Counted from the first letter of the stretch, positions 9,114-18,416 are shown. The stretch is 64,000 nt of DNA from Cellvibrio polysaccharolyticus (GCF_015182315.1 NZ_PRDL01000001.1:620001-684000), one strand, 5' to 3'. The notes: a model not told the origin generated them from the sequence alone. Program-made: numbers and translations.

Positions 9114-10085
9114 ATGATGTTGACCCCTGCACAGCTTACCCGGCTGGCTGAAGACATGCCTCTGCTGCAATTTGATATCCAGGCAGATGAACAATGGGCT
9201 CGCAGCGCTTTGCCGCACGACTACCTCGCCGCCTATGGGCTGGATTTTCAGGCGCATTTTCCCGGCTTGCGCCATGCCTTTGGTGCGGTGGAAAGCGGTG
9301 GCTTTCGCATTGCCACCCATTACTGGTTGCCGCAGAATCCGCGCGGAACCCTGGTGGTTATCCATGGCTATTATGACCATGTAGGGATTTTTGGCCATGC
9401 CATCCGCTTTGCCCTGGAGCATGATCTGGCGGTTGTTACCTTTGACCTGCCGGGTCATGGCCTGAGCAGTGGTGAGCAGGCGGCGATTGATTCCTTTGAC
9501 CAGTATGGCGATGTGTTGAGGGATATCCTTTCCCGGGTGCGCCATCTGTTACCTGTTCCATTTTTTGGCTTTGGCCAAAGTACCGGCGGCTCGGTGTTGC
9601 TCAACTACCAGTGGCGATTCGGCGACAACGCTGACAACGTCTCGCTGGAAAAAACCGTGTTATGTGCCCCGTTGATTTTGCCGTGTGGCTGGCAGCTGGG
9701 GCGGTTTGCGTTTTATCTGGCGCGTCCGTTTTTACGCCGGCTGGCTCGTGGTACGTCCAATAGTTCCCACGATCCGGCGTTTACCCGTTTTATCCAGTCC
9801 GGTGATCCCCTGCAATCCCGCTATCTTTCCCTGAAGTGGGTAGGCGCTATGGCGCTATGGCACGACAGCGTGCGCTGCGCCAGATTACTCGACAAATCCA
9901 TCCTGGTGATTCAGGGGACTGGTGATAAAACCGTGGATTGGCGCTACAACCTTGAGCAGATCCGCCAGAAAATACCCTCCGCCCAAATCCACCTTATCCC
10001 TGATGCGGGTCATCAGCTGATCAATGAAAGCCCTGAATATCGCAATCAGGTACTGGCCGAGATGGAGCGCTGGTTGGCACCTTGA
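9114..10085 (+). CDS. Alpha/beta hydrolase, lysophospholipase-like
   Basis: About 323 residues. The fold signature of serine hydrolases is clear: the oxyanion region VVIHGYYDH, the nucleophile elbow GFGQSTGGS (Ser within GxSxG), and a C-terminal DAGHQLINE motif supplying the catalytic histidine. The middle part matches the monoacylglycerol lipase/lysophospholipase (PldB/Hydrolase_4) group. No signal peptide is visible, so it should act in the cytoplasm or at the inner membrane. The start is uncertain: TTG at 9108, ATG 9114 and ATG 9117 are all in frame and none has a strong ribosome site. It faces serA across a shared terminator. Confidence 0.8.
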   Translation: MMLTPAQLTRLAEDMPLLQFDIQADEQWARSALPHDYLAAYGLDFQAHFPGLRHAFGAVESGGFRIATHYWLPQNPRGTLVVIHGYYDHVGIFGHAIRFALEHDLAVVTFDLPGHGLSSGEQAAIDSFDQYGDVLRDILSRVRHLLPVPFFGFGQSTGGSVLLNYQWRFGDNADNVSLEKTVLCAPLILPCGWQLGRFAFYLARPFLRRLARGTSNSSHDPAFTRFIQSGDPLQSRYLSLKWVGAMALWHDSVRCARLLDKSILVIQGTGDKTVDWRYNLEQIRQKIPSAQIHLIPDAGHQLINESPEYRNQVLAEMERWLAP

Positions 10086-10112
10086 GGCTGCAACCTTTAT
10101 ATTTTTTCCAAT

Positions 10113-10148
10113 AAAAAAGCCGAAACCCGTGAGGATTTCGGCTTTTTT
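10113..10148. terminator. Bidirectional terminator between hydrolase and serA
   Basis: The stem gccgaaa / tttcggc (10119-10125 and 10136-10142) is flanked by A6 on the left and T6 on the right, so it can act as an intrinsic terminator in both directions. Confidence 0.85.
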
Positions 10149-10218
10149 ACGGGCGCTGCTCCGAGGAACGCACCCTCGTCTTGCTGATCGTCGGGCTGGA
10201 AACCGGTGTAACTCCGTT

Positions 10219-10241
10219 GACTCAACGACTAGCGTTGAGTC
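10219..10241. repeat. Short palindrome 3' of serA
   Basis: gactcaacg (10219-10227) and cgttgagtc (10233-10241) form a perfect 9-bp stem with a 5-base loop just after the serA stop codon. There is no T-run, so it may be a 3' end stabiliser rather than a terminator. Confidence 0.4.
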
Positions 10242-10254
10242 GGAAACGTGTAAA

Positions 10255-11484
10255 TCAGAACAATACGCGACAACGAATGGTTCCTTCCACATTGCGCAGC
10301 TGCTCAAGAGCAACCTCACTATACGGGGAATTGATGTCTAATACTACATAGCCCACTTTATCATTGGTTTGCAGATATTGCGCGGCAATATTGATGTTAT
10401 TGTCAGAAAATACCTTGTTAATGGCAGAAAGTACACCCGGAACGTTGGCATGAACGTGTAACAGGCGGTGTGCTTCCGGGTGTCCGGGCAGTGCCACTTC
10501 AGGGAAGTTGACCGAACTGGTGGTGGTGCCGTTGTCAGAATACTTGATCAGTTTTTCTGCCACTTCTACACCGATATTGGCCTGGGCTTCCATGGTGGAG
10601 CCGCCGATATGCGGGGTCAAAATCACGTTTTCCAGGCCGCGCAGCGGGCTGATGAACTCATCGCCATTGGCTTTGGGCTCTTCCGGGAATACGTCAATAG
10701 CGGCGCCGGTCAGGTTGCCAGCTTTGATTGCATCGGCCAGGGCATCGATATCAACCACGGTACCGCGAGAGGCGTTGATCAGGATGGCCCCTTTTTTCAT
10801 CAGCTCGATTTCACGACGGCCCATCATATTGCGGGTGGCACCGGTTTCCGGTACGTGCAAGCTGATGATGTCAGAAGTTGCCAGCAGTTCATCGAGGCTG
10901 CGCACCTGGGACGCATTACCCAGCGGCAGTTTGGAAACCACATCATAAAACTGTACGTGCATGCCCAGCGACTCGGCCAGTACGCTGGTCTGGCTGCCAA
11001 TAGAGCCGTAGCCGATCAAACCGAGGGTTTTGCCCCGAATTTCGTAGGAACCGGTGGCTGATTTGTCCCAGCCGCCGCGATGGCAGATGAAGTTCTTGGA
11101 CGGAATATTGCGCAGCAACAGAATGGCTTCGGCAATAACCAGCTCGGCCACCGAACGGGTGTTGGAGTAGGGGGCGTTAAAAACGGCTACGCCGAATTCC
11201 TGGGCGGCTTTCAAGTCCACCTGGTTGGTGCCAATGCAGAAGCAGCCGGCGGCAATCAGTTTTGGCGCATTTTCAAAAACGCGGCGGGTCAACTGGGTGC
11301 GTGAGCGCAAGCCAACAAAATGTGCATCCTGAATTTTTTCGATCAGCTCATCTTCTGCCAGCGCAGTTTTCAGGTATTCGATATTGGTGTAGCCGGACTC
11401 CAGCAGGGTATCGACGGCTGACTGATGGACACCTTCCAGCAGCAGAAATTTGATTTTGCTTTTGTCCAGGGACGTTTTGCTCAT
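10255..11484 (-). CDS. serA: D-3-phosphoglycerate dehydrogenase
   Basis: A 409-residue NAD-dependent dehydrogenase that oxidises 3-phosphoglycerate, the first step of serine synthesis, in the cytoplasm. The N-terminal substrate domain begins FLLLEGVHQSAV. The Rossmann motif GLIGYGSIGSQ and the catalytic region ILINASRGTVVDIDAL, with the histidine in LTPHIGGST, follow. The last ~75 residues are a C-terminal ACT domain (HANVPGVLSAINKVF) that in E. coli SerA binds serine for feedback inhibition. The length matches the E. coli type (410). It is transcribed away from a clear promoter at about 11.57 kb. Confidence 0.95.
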   Translation of the reverse strand: MSKTSLDKSKIKFLLLEGVHQSAVDTLLESGYTNIEYLKTALAEDELIEKIQDAHFVGLRSRTQLTRRVFENAPKLIAAGCFCIGTNQVDLKAAQEFGVAVFNAPYSNTRSVAELVIAEAILLLRNIPSKNFICHRGGWDKSATGSYEIRGKTLGLIGYGSIGSQTSVLAESLGMHVQFYDVVSKLPLGNASQVRSLDELLATSDIISLHVPETGATRNMMGRREIELMKKGAILINASRGTVVDIDALADAIKAGNLTGAAIDVFPEEPKANGDEFISPLRGLENVILTPHIGGSTMEAQANIGVEVAEKLIKYSDNGTTTSSVNFPEVALPGHPEAHRLLHVHANVPGVLSAINKVFSDNNINIAAQYLQTNDKVGYVVLDINSPYSEVALEQLRNVEGTIRCRVLF

Positions 11485-11561
11485 GAATATTTAACCTCGA
11501 AGACGGGCTGATTCGGGTAGCTGAAAAAGAAAGGAAAAACCGGAATAAAAAGAAGGGCGGC

Positions 11562-11589
11562 ATAATACCACAGGCGCCGCCCGGTGTAA
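11562..11589 (-). promoter_or_regulatory. Predicted serA promoter
   Basis: On the minus strand TTACAC (11589-11584) and TATTAT (11567-11562) are separated by 16 bases, about 75 bases upstream of the serA start. The leader between them and the gene is very pyrimidine-rich. Confidence 0.5.
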
Positions 11590-11604
11590 GACGCACTTGC
11601 CCGA

Positions 11605-12324
11605 TTATTGGGCAAAAACAGCACCGATAATGCTACTTCCGCGACCAATCGGGTCTTTACGGATCTGTTTCTCTTCTGTCGCGATCTGGCGGAACAGGCC
11701 ATTCAGGCTTTGCTCCAGCACATGTTGTTCAAGATCCAGCGACGGCTTGTTAGCCAGCGGCAGCTGGTTGTAGGTGTTTAACAATTGCTGATACTGGTTA
11801 TAAAAGCCGATTTGTTGCAGGTTCTGTTTGATGATGGGCGCGTAGCGCTGACGCAATATCGTTTCGGTTTGCTGGCGGAAATAGTCGGTGGCGGCGGTGT
11901 CGCTGCCACGAACAATCCCCAGCGCATCGGTAATGGTCATGTTCTTAACCGCGGTAATAAAAACTGCCGAGGCTTCGGCGGCGGCCTTTTCGGCGCCCTG
12001 GTTCATCAGGTTTTCAACCCGATCCAGCTGCGAGCCAAGGCCGAGTTGACGCAAATTTTTGGCCAGCGGTTGCAGGTTCTCTGGCAGAGCAATGCGATAC
12101 AGAGCGCTTTGGCTGTAACCACCGGTGGTCGCCAGTTGCGTAGCGGCCCTCGTGCTGCCCAGTTCCAGCGCTTCCTTGATACCGCGCACCAGCTGCGCCT
12201 GGTTGTTATAGCCGGAGGCGCTGGCAACGTCAGCCCCGGTTTGCATCACCTGCGGCAGGTTGGCAGAGCAGGCGGTCAGGGTAAGCAGTGGCAGGGCAAT
12301 GCAGAGTGTTTTCAGAAGAGGCAT
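11605..12324 (-). CDS. DUF4197 domain lipoprotein
   Basis: A 239-residue protein whose N-terminus (hydrophobic core, then LTACSAN) is a lipoprotein signal with the lipid-modified cysteine at residue 19. The rest is alpha-helical and matches the DUF4197 family (LVRGIKEALELGSTRAATQL near the start, MTITDALGIVRGSDTAAT in the middle, and the conserved NGLF-IATEE-IRKDP-R end). DUF4197 proteins are conserved exported proteins of unknown function. It lies between serA and trmO on the same strand but is probably transcribed on its own. Confidence 0.85.
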   Translation of the reverse strand: MPLLKTLCIALPLLTLTACSANLPQVMQTGADVASASGYNNQAQLVRGIKEALELGSTRAATQLATTGGYSQSALYRIALPENLQPLAKNLRQLGLGSQLDRVENLMNQGAEKAAAEASAVFITAVKNMTITDALGIVRGSDTAATDYFRQQTETILRQRYAPIIKQNLQQIGFYNQYQQLLNTYNQLPLANKPSLDLEQHVLEQSLNGLFRQIATEEKQIRKDPIGRGSSIIGAVFAQ

Positions 12325-12388
12325 AAATCGGTTTCCAATATCTATTCATGTGTAAAAAGCTAACAGTATCGACCCTGGCAAAAAAGGC

Positions 12389-13105
12389 TCAGTTGATGTC
12401 GATAACTTCAATAACAAGCGGGTTTGAAAGGGTGTCATAGCGCCAGCGCACATTCACATCACACAGGCGGGCGCCGTAAATACGTTCGGCATCCGGTTGC
12501 TGATAGGCGGGGCGGGGGTCCTGTTGCAACACTTCCACCAACAATGTCCGTAAATTGCCATAAAGCGACCTGTTGCTCTGCTCCAGCTGCGCCAGACGGG
12601 TTTCTGCCTCATGCCCAAAGGTTACCGGTAGCAGGGGCGGAGGTTGGTCGGCAAAAAAATTGGTGGCGTTGGTCACGCAGTCTACATAGGGTACATAAGG
12701 TTTGATATCCAGCACCGGTGTACCGTCAATCATGTCGATGCCGGACAGCTCCAGCCAGCAGCGGTCGCCTTCGCAGTGAACCGCCTCCAGCTTTACCACC
12801 GATAAGCCGATTGGCGATGGACGAACCGGCGAGCGGGTGGCAAAAACCCCCATGCTGCGATTACCGCCCAAGCGCGGAGGACGCACTTTGGCGGACCAGG
12901 TTTTGCGCTGGTTGGCATGAAATACAAATTGCACCCAGATATGGCTGCAGGTTTCCAGTCCTTCCAGTGCTTCCGGCTGATTGTAAGGCGGCAAAAATTC
13001 CAATCGTGCGGTGGCATGCGCGGCCAGGCCCGGTTGCCGCGGGGTAGCAAATTTTTCATTGAAACAGCTGCGCAGAATGCCTATGGCGGGAAAACTGAAT
13101 TCCAT
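12389..13105 (-). CDS. trmO: tRNA (N6-threonylcarbamoyladenosine(37)-N6)-methyltransferase TrmO
   Basis: About 238 residues of the TsaA/YaeB family, which adds a methyl group from S-adenosylmethionine to t6A37 of tRNA-Thr. Recognisable parts are the start IGILRSCFNEKFATPRQPGL, the R-x-PRLGGN-x-x-GVFATRSP-RPSPIGLS block and the IDMIDGTPVLDIKPYVPY segment, all typical of TrmO. I start at ATG 13105 rather than the TTG 15 bases upstream, because MEFSFPAIGI aligns with the usual N-terminus. Confidence 0.92.
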   Translation of the reverse strand: MEFSFPAIGILRSCFNEKFATPRQPGLAAHATARLEFLPPYNQPEALEGLETCSHIWVQFVFHANQRKTWSAKVRPPRLGGNRSMGVFATRSPVRPSPIGLSVVKLEAVHCEGDRCWLELSGIDMIDGTPVLDIKPYVPYVDCVTNATNFFADQPPPLLPVTFGHEAETRLAQLEQSNRSLYGNLRTLLVEVLQQDPRPAYQQPDAERIYGARLCDVNVRWRYDTLSNPLVIEVIDIN

Positions 13106-13462
13106 AAAACCGGGGCCCAAAAAGTGTAAAAAAGCACTTTTATACTGTTAAATTTATCGACACTAACGGCTTATCCTAAAAAATTGAAAAAGAGAATAGT
13201 TTTAGTGCGGGAATGTCGCTAAAATCATCAAAAGAGTGCGAAATGCGGCGGATTCAAAAACAATCGAACTGCTGTTTTTTTGTTCGACGCCTACTGTTAT
13301 GTCGGCCAGATTTACATTAAAATGTGATCTGCTTCTCATGCGGTTTGTTAAGTGCATGGCCTAAAAGGAAAATTCGGCGCAGGTACAGTATTTGCTTTAC
13401 TACAAGCGAATGAGCCGATTTTACGGCTCTCAAGGCTTTATTTCTACAGGAATGCCACTTAT
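13106..13462. other. Gap upstream of the PEP-CTERM protein gene
   Basis: An AT-rich stretch of 357 bases. The frame from 13352 is open into the next gene but its first 37 codons lie upstream of the signal peptide and are probably leader. A small hairpin agccg / cggct occurs near 13413-13430. No gene is supported. Confidence 0.4.
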
Positions 13463-14428
13463 ATGCGTATGCATGCAATCGCAAGAAATTTGAAAGTGTT
13501 AACGGGTGTTGTTTTGTTGGGTTTGACCAGCGTTGTATCCGCTACGCCGTTAAGTAACTACAACCTGATTGTGTTGGGCGATGTTAACGCCAACAGTCTC
13601 CATGTTTATGACCAGGCGTTTATCGGTGGCGACCTTAAAGGTGGCTGGTCCGAGTTTGGCAGTCGTATGGATAAATCTTCACGCGAGAACAGCGTTGAAG
13701 TAGCCGGTAAAATTACCTCCAATGGCGTTACCGTTCAGGCCGGTTATCTGGCGGCGGGCACTGCTTACAATGGCGGTATTAACTGTAATGGTAACGGCCT
13801 GAATCAGAACAAGGCTTGTAACACTACTGACAATACCCTGGCGGGCAAAACCCAGGCGTTGGCAAAAGAGTTGTATGCCGATAGCACGTTTTTCTCTTCC
13901 TTGCCGAGCAATGGCGATCTGTTTACTGCTGACCACAACAACAAGCGTTTCAGCTACACCGGTAGCGACAGTGTTGCGGTGTTCAATCTGGATGGCAGCC
14001 AACTGTTTGCTCAGAACAGCAACTGGTCATTGAATGCCGGTTCTGCTTCTACCGTTATTATTAACGTGGGTGGCAAGTCCATCTCCAATAATGGCGGTGT
14101 GAACTTTAACAATGGCTTCCAGGCATGGGCCAACAGCAACAATATTGGTGCCAGCAATATTCTCTGGAACTTCTATGAAGCGACCAGCATTAACTTTGGC
14201 TCAAGCCGCATCAATGGTTCGGTGTTGGCTCCTTATGCTGATGTAACCATGTGGAATGATTTTGACGGTGCTTTGGCTGCCAAGTCTTACTCAGGTTCAG
14301 GCCAGGTGCATAACCATTTGTTCAACTGGACGGCTGCACCGGTAAGTGAAGTTCCGGAGCCATCTGCGATGTTGTTGATGCTGATGGGCCTGGGTTTGTT
14401 AGGTCTTGCGCGGTTGCGTCGCAACTGA
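13463..14428 (+). CDS. Choice-of-anchor A family protein with PEP-CTERM sorting signal
   Basis: About 321 residues. A signal peptide (hydrophobic VLTGVVLLGLTSVVSA) is followed by a choice-of-anchor A domain beginning YNLIVLGDVNANSLHVYDQAFIGGD, a beta-rich module seen in surface and matrix proteins. The C-terminus has the PEP-CTERM signal: a VPEPS motif, a hydrophobic helix and the basic end RLRRN. Such proteins are cut by an exosortase and linked to exported polysaccharide or the outer surface. No exosortase gene is in this window. ATG 13463 is preferred over the upstream in-frame start because it places the signal peptide at the N-terminus. Confidence 0.88.
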   Translation: MRMHAIARNLKVLTGVVLLGLTSVVSATPLSNYNLIVLGDVNANSLHVYDQAFIGGDLKGGWSEFGSRMDKSSRENSVEVAGKITSNGVTVQAGYLAAGTAYNGGINCNGNGLNQNKACNTTDNTLAGKTQALAKELYADSTFFSSLPSNGDLFTADHNNKRFSYTGSDSVAVFNLDGSQLFAQNSNWSLNAGSASTVIINVGGKSISNNGGVNFNNGFQAWANSNNIGASNILWNFYEATSINFGSSRINGSVLAPYADVTMWNDFDGALAAKSYSGSGQVHNHLFNWTAAPVSEVPEPSAMLLMLMGLGLLGLARLRRN

Positions 14429-14464
14429 GTTTGCTTAAAGGTTTACACGTTTCATCATGTTGTT

Positions 14465-14489
14465 AAGGCGAGCCTGGCTCGCCTTTTTT
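14465..14489 (+). terminator. Intrinsic terminator after the PEP-CTERM gene
   Basis: ggcgag / ctcgcc (14467-14472 and 14478-14483) with a 5-base loop is followed by six T's. Confidence 0.85.
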
Positions 14490-14513
14490 ATGGCCATAAT
14501 TAACGGCCCGCCG

Positions 14514-15047
14514 TTAAAGCGATTGGGTCGTATCGTCTGCTTTCTGATGCAGAATTTTTTCAGCTTCTTCCTGTTGCTCGCTGTTGGCAGCATGTACTGC
14601 CACCACGAATTTACCTTCCTTTAATGCCTGGCGGGCATTCATCAAATACGCCTCATGATCCGGCCGCAAGGTTAATAGACCACCCAGCATCATGCCGCCT
14701 ACCGCACCGAAAACCAGCAAAATAAGCGCGCTGGTGTAGGCATTGTTGGTGATAAATGCAATGCCGATTGCCATCAGCAGCGCAAACAGTAACAGCCCGG
14801 CTACTGCGCCGGCGGCACCCAACCAGATATGTGAGCGCACCAGGGTTTTCCAAATGCCTTTGTCTTCCGGCTCCAGGCCTTTGCCGGTATGAGGATCGTG
14901 CGGGTTGAGAATAAAGATCTGGGCATCGCGAACGCGGGTGTTTTGCCGCAACCGCTCGGCTGCATCCAGGGCTTCACTCTCGCTGGTAAAAACGGCTGCG
15001 ATTTTATGATCGAAGCTTTCGCCACTGACAATATTGGCTGACATCAT
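14514..15047 (-). CDS. Small two-helix membrane protein, function unknown
   Basis: 177 residues. The N-terminal ~60 residues (AAVFTSESEALDAAERL) look like the soluble alpha/beta module that opens many general-stress-type membrane proteins. Two hydrophobic helices follow at about 73-97 and 103-122, the second glycine-rich (FGAVGGMMLGGLL), and the C-terminal part (EGKFVVAVHA) is soluble again. I cannot assign a reaction. It lies convergent with the PEP-CTERM gene and divergent from the DUF2868 gene. Confidence 0.7.
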   Translation of the reverse strand: MMSANIVSGESFDHKIAAVFTSESEALDAAERLRQNTRVRDAQIFILNPHDPHTGKGLEPEDKGIWKTLVRSHIWLGAAGAVAGLLLFALLMAIGIAFITNNAYTSALILLVFGAVGGMMLGGLLTLRPDHEAYLMNARQALKEGKFVVAVHAANSEQQEEAEKILHQKADDTTQSL

Positions 15048-15259
15048 TCATCCTCCCGGATTATTGCTTTTATACAAGCCTGGCTTATTGCCACCGAAAC
15101 CGTCATCCGGATTGCCAGTAGTGTGACCAATGCAACAGACCTGAGAGGCATAACCGGCAAGCAGGCGTTGCCGGGTTTTTATAAAACGCCCCCGGTTGCC
15201 GGGCATGTTGTTGAGCGAACACTGCTGGTAGTATCCGCGTTTACCTTTGCTGATGATGG

Positions 15260-16351
15260 ATGCGCCTCTTGTCTTTATTTCGCTGGCCCTTTGCCACGGC
15301 ACCTTCTGCCGTTGCACTTTCAATTCGCCTGACGCCACTTACGGCGCTGGCTGCCTTCGTGCTGGGCATTGTGATGGCGGCGGCCGGGCTGGCTTATTCT
15401 GCCGAGGGGCGCATCAACGTAATTTATGTGTGGTTATTGTGGGCCGGGCTGCCTTTACTGGGTTCGTTGCTTGCGGTGATTCCGGCCTTGACCGGGCGCC
15501 GTCGCCCCTGGCTGTTCCGCTGGCGTCAGCAACATGCACAATGGCACCCCTCCCTTGCAGAGCGCTTGTCGATGGCGTTGTTGTTGCAAGTCTGGTGGCT
15601 TATCGCTGCTCTGGGGCTGTTGTGCGGCTTCGGCTTTTTACTGCTATTTTCCGACCTGGCATTTGGCTGGCGCTCCACTTTGTTGCAGGGCCCCGAGCCG
15701 CTTTATCACCTGGCTCGCGGCCTTGCTCTTCCCTGGCGGGAACTCTGGCCTGCCGCCTTGCCCTCTATGGAGCTGGTAGAGGCAACCCGCTTTTACCGCA
15801 TTCAGCCAGCGCCGGTTGATCCGCAATTAGCCGGTGGCTGGTGGTCATTTTTATTAGCCAGCATGCTGGTTTACAACCTGCTGCCACGGTCTCTGTTGGC
15901 GGGCATTCTAATATTGCGATTACAGTTGCTGAAGAGAAAAGTACCGGTGGTTAGCGGTAGTACGGCGGTAGTGGATCGTGGTGCCGAGCCGGTATTGCAA
16001 GCGCGTTCGTTACAGGATTGGCAGCAGGTGCCGGTGATCACCTGGGAGCTGGCGGATGCCGGTGTAGAGGCCGCGGCGTTGCGCCTGGGTAATAACGATT
16101 GGCAGCGTGACGAACAGCAATTTCGTGATTGGCTGAAAAGTCCGCAAGAACATCTGGTCTGGCAGGTTAATGCAGAGCGCTCGCCGGTGGCGGAATTGGC
16201 TGATCTCATCACCATGGCGCGCAGCGATGGCATTCGCCATCAGGCGTTGCGCGTTGTCAGCGGACCGCAAACAGATCCGCAGCGTCACATCGCCAGTTGG
16301 CAAATGTTTGCTGCCCGGCAGGGGCTGGTTTGGCTGGAGCAAGTAAGTTGA
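15260..16351 (+). CDS. DUF2868 domain membrane protein
   Basis: A 363-residue integral membrane protein with hydrophobic segments near residues 26-48, 56-76, 108-135 and 195-220 and a soluble C-terminal half. Composition and position match the DUF2868 family, which is typically encoded immediately before a DUF3482 GTPase. Its TGA stop overlaps the ATG of that GTPase (TGATG at 16349-16353), so the two are translationally coupled and probably form one membrane-associated unit. The cellular role of the pair is unknown. Confidence 0.8.
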   Translation: MRLLSLFRWPFATAPSAVALSIRLTPLTALAAFVLGIVMAAAGLAYSAEGRINVIYVWLLWAGLPLLGSLLAVIPALTGRRRPWLFRWRQQHAQWHPSLAERLSMALLLQVWWLIAALGLLCGFGFLLLFSDLAFGWRSTLLQGPEPLYHLARGLALPWRELWPAALPSMELVEATRFYRIQPAPVDPQLAGGWWSFLLASMLVYNLLPRSLLAGILILRLQLLKRKVPVVSGSTAVVDRGAEPVLQARSLQDWQQVPVITWELADAGVEAAALRLGNNDWQRDEQQFRDWLKSPQEHLVWQVNAERSPVAELADLITMARSDGIRHQALRVVSGPQTDPQRHIASWQMFAARQGLVWLEQVS

Positions 16352-17742
16352 TGGATAAAATCCCGCATTTGAGCGTGGTCGGTCACCCTAACAAAGGGAA
16401 ATCATCGCTGGTGGCGACGCTGACGGAAAATGATAGCGTGCGCATCAGTGTTGAATCCGGCACGACCATTCAGGCTGACAGTTTCGAGTTTCAGGTAGAG
16501 GGCGCGGTGTATTTGCGCCTTACGGATACGCCCGGTTTTCAACGCTCCCGTCAGGTGCTGGCCTGGTTGCAATCCGCGCCGGACGCCGATGCCGATCGCC
16601 CGGCGCGGGTCAGAGCCTTTCTTGCCGAACCCGGCCATGCCGAGCGCTTCCCCGATGAAGTTGCCTTGCTCGCGCCTATCATGGCTGGCAGTGGCATCTT
16701 GTATGTAGTGGATGCCAGCCAGCCGGTCACCGCGGCCGATGAAGCAGAAATGACTATTCTGCAATGGACCGGACAACCGCGTATGGCGGTGATGAACCCG
16801 ATGGGGGTGGCAACGCTGCAAAGTGTCTGGCAGCCACTGTTGAGTGGTTTTTTTCAGCAGGTTTTGTTGTTCAACCCGTTAACAGCAACACCGGCGCAGC
16901 GATTGGCTTTGTTGCGCTCGCTGGGCGATCTGGCGCCTGGCTGGCAAAAGCCGGTTGCTGCTTTATGCGAACGTCTGGTATTGCGCGATCACCAGCGCCT
17001 TGAAGCCATGGCGCACAGTCTGGCGCGTTACTGGATTGAACAAATGGCGCGTCGCGAGCCGCTGACATTGCTGGATCAGCAGGGCTTTAACCGTGCGGGC
17101 GACAAGTTGCGCCAGAAGCTGGACGATGCCGAAACCGCATTTTGTCGCGAACTGCTGGCATTGTGGGGGCATCGTCAGGCATCACTGGCGCGTGAGGTCG
17201 AATGGGAGTTGGGCGATGACAAACTCATGAATACCGAAACCTGGTATTTATGGGGGTTAAAGCAAAAGCAATTGGTGCTGGTAAGTGGTGCAGCCGGTGC
17301 CGCTACCGGGCTGGTGGTAGATTTGGGGGTGGGTGGCACATCCATGATGTTAGGCGCGGTATCCGGTGGTGTGCTGGGTTCGCTGGGTGGCTGGTGGGCA
17401 TCGCAACAACTACCCGGCAAACGGCTTGGCTGGCTACCACTCACCCGGCAAAAGCAATTTGCCGGGCCGGTGCAGCACCCCAATTTTCCGTTGGTGGTGA
17501 TGGCCCGGGCGCTGGCGTTTGCACGGCAATTGCAATGGCGAAGCCATGCCAGACGCGAACAGCTGGCGTTGCAATCCAGTGCCGCGCACTGGCGTCAATC
17601 CGAGCAGGTGAATTTGTTGCAATGGGCGGGGGCTATCCGCAAGGACCGGTGGAAACCGGCCCAACAGGATGCGCTGTCAGGCTGGATTGTCGAGAAGTTA
17701 TCGGCCGCCGATGACAACAGCGGCGCCAACAATCAGGACTGA
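16351..17742 (+). CDS. DUF3482 domain GTPase
   Basis: A 463-residue P-loop GTPase. Walker A is GHPNKGKSS near residues 10-18, the switch/Walker B region is LTDTPGFQ, and a DUF3482 C-terminal half follows with a glycine-rich hydrophobic stretch (VSGAAGAATGLVVDLGVGGTS... GVLGSLGGWWA, about residues 310-355) that may insert into or lie on the membrane. The start at 16351 overlaps the DUF2868 stop codon by one base. The last 10 bases overlap the convergent rpiA gene. Function not known beyond GTP binding. Confidence 0.85.
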   Translation: MDKIPHLSVVGHPNKGKSSLVATLTENDSVRISVESGTTIQADSFEFQVEGAVYLRLTDTPGFQRSRQVLAWLQSAPDADADRPARVRAFLAEPGHAERFPDEVALLAPIMAGSGILYVVDASQPVTAADEAEMTILQWTGQPRMAVMNPMGVATLQSVWQPLLSGFFQQVLLFNPLTATPAQRLALLRSLGDLAPGWQKPVAALCERLVLRDHQRLEAMAHSLARYWIEQMARREPLTLLDQQGFNRAGDKLRQKLDDAETAFCRELLALWGHRQASLAREVEWELGDDKLMNTETWYLWGLKQKQLVLVSGAAGAATGLVVDLGVGGTSMMLGAVSGGVLGSLGGWWASQQLPGKRLGWLPLTRQKQFAGPVQHPNFPLVVMARALAFARQLQWRSHARREQLALQSSAAHWRQSEQVNLLQWAGAIRKDRWKPAQQDALSGWIVEKLSAADDNSGANNQD

Positions 17743-18416
17743 TATTTCGGATAAAGCATTCTTACACCGTCGGCGGTGCCCAATAACAGCACATCGGCAC
17801 CGCGGCGGGCGAACAGACCGTTGGTTACCACACCGGTAATCTGGTTGATGGCGGTTTCCAGCGCTTTCGGATCGATAATCGACATGTTGTGCACATCGAG
17901 AATCACGTTGCCGTTATCGGTAATCACGCCTTCGCGGTACACCGGATCACCGCCCAGCTTCACCAGTTCGCGGGCAACGTAAGAGCGTGCCATGGGAATC
18001 ACTTCAACCGGCAGCGGGAACTGGCCGAGCACATCAACCCACTTGCTCTCGTCAGCAATACAAACAAACTCTTTTGCTGCGGCGACGACAATTTTTTCGC
18101 GGGTCAGCGCCGCGCCACCGCCTTTGATCAATTCAAGATGGTGGTTGCTCTCATCAGCACCATCCACATACACCACCAGTTGATCCACGCTATTCAGATC
18201 AAACACTTCAATACCGTGTTCTCTCAAACGGTCGGCAGAGGCGTCCGAGCTGGCTACCGCACCACCAAAAGACTCTTTGATATTGGCCAGGTAATCAATA
18301 AAAAAGTTGGCGGTTGAGCCGGTGCCTACGCCGATAATATCGTCGCCGTGCAGCTTGGGTTTGATGTATTCCACGGCCGCACGGGCAACCGCCTGTTTCA
18401 GTTCATCCTGGGTCAT
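17733..18416 (-). CDS. rpiA: Ribose-5-phosphate isomerase A
   Basis: 227 residues, close to the usual 219. It interconverts ribose-5-phosphate and ribulose-5-phosphate in the non-oxidative pentose phosphate pathway. Seen motifs: GVGTGSTANFFID (phosphate loop), SSDASADRLREHGI, YVDGADESN (catalytic acid region) and IKGGGAALTREKI. A good ribosome site (cggag, seven bases before ATG) supports the start. TATAAT occurs on the minus strand near 18457-18452, about 35 bases upstream of the start, as a plausible -10 box. Confidence 0.95.
   Translation of the reverse strand: MTQDELKQAVARAAVEYIKPKLHGDDIIGVGTGSTANFFIDYLANIKESFGGAVASSDASADRLREHGIEVFDLNSVDQLVVYVDGADESNHHLELIKGGGAALTREKIVVAAAKEFVCIADESKWVDVLGQFPLPVEVIPMARSYVARELVKLGGDPVYREGVITDNGNVILDVHNMSIIDPKALETAINQITGVVTNGLFARRGADVLLLGTADGVRMLYPKYQS

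Noticed and set aside
10468..11061. 197-residue plus-strand frame
   Set aside because: Antisense to serA.
13325..13342. CRP-like site TGTGATCTGCTTCTCA upstream of the PEP-CTERM gene
   Set aside because: Only one half-site is good; the second half matches poorly, so it is not supported.
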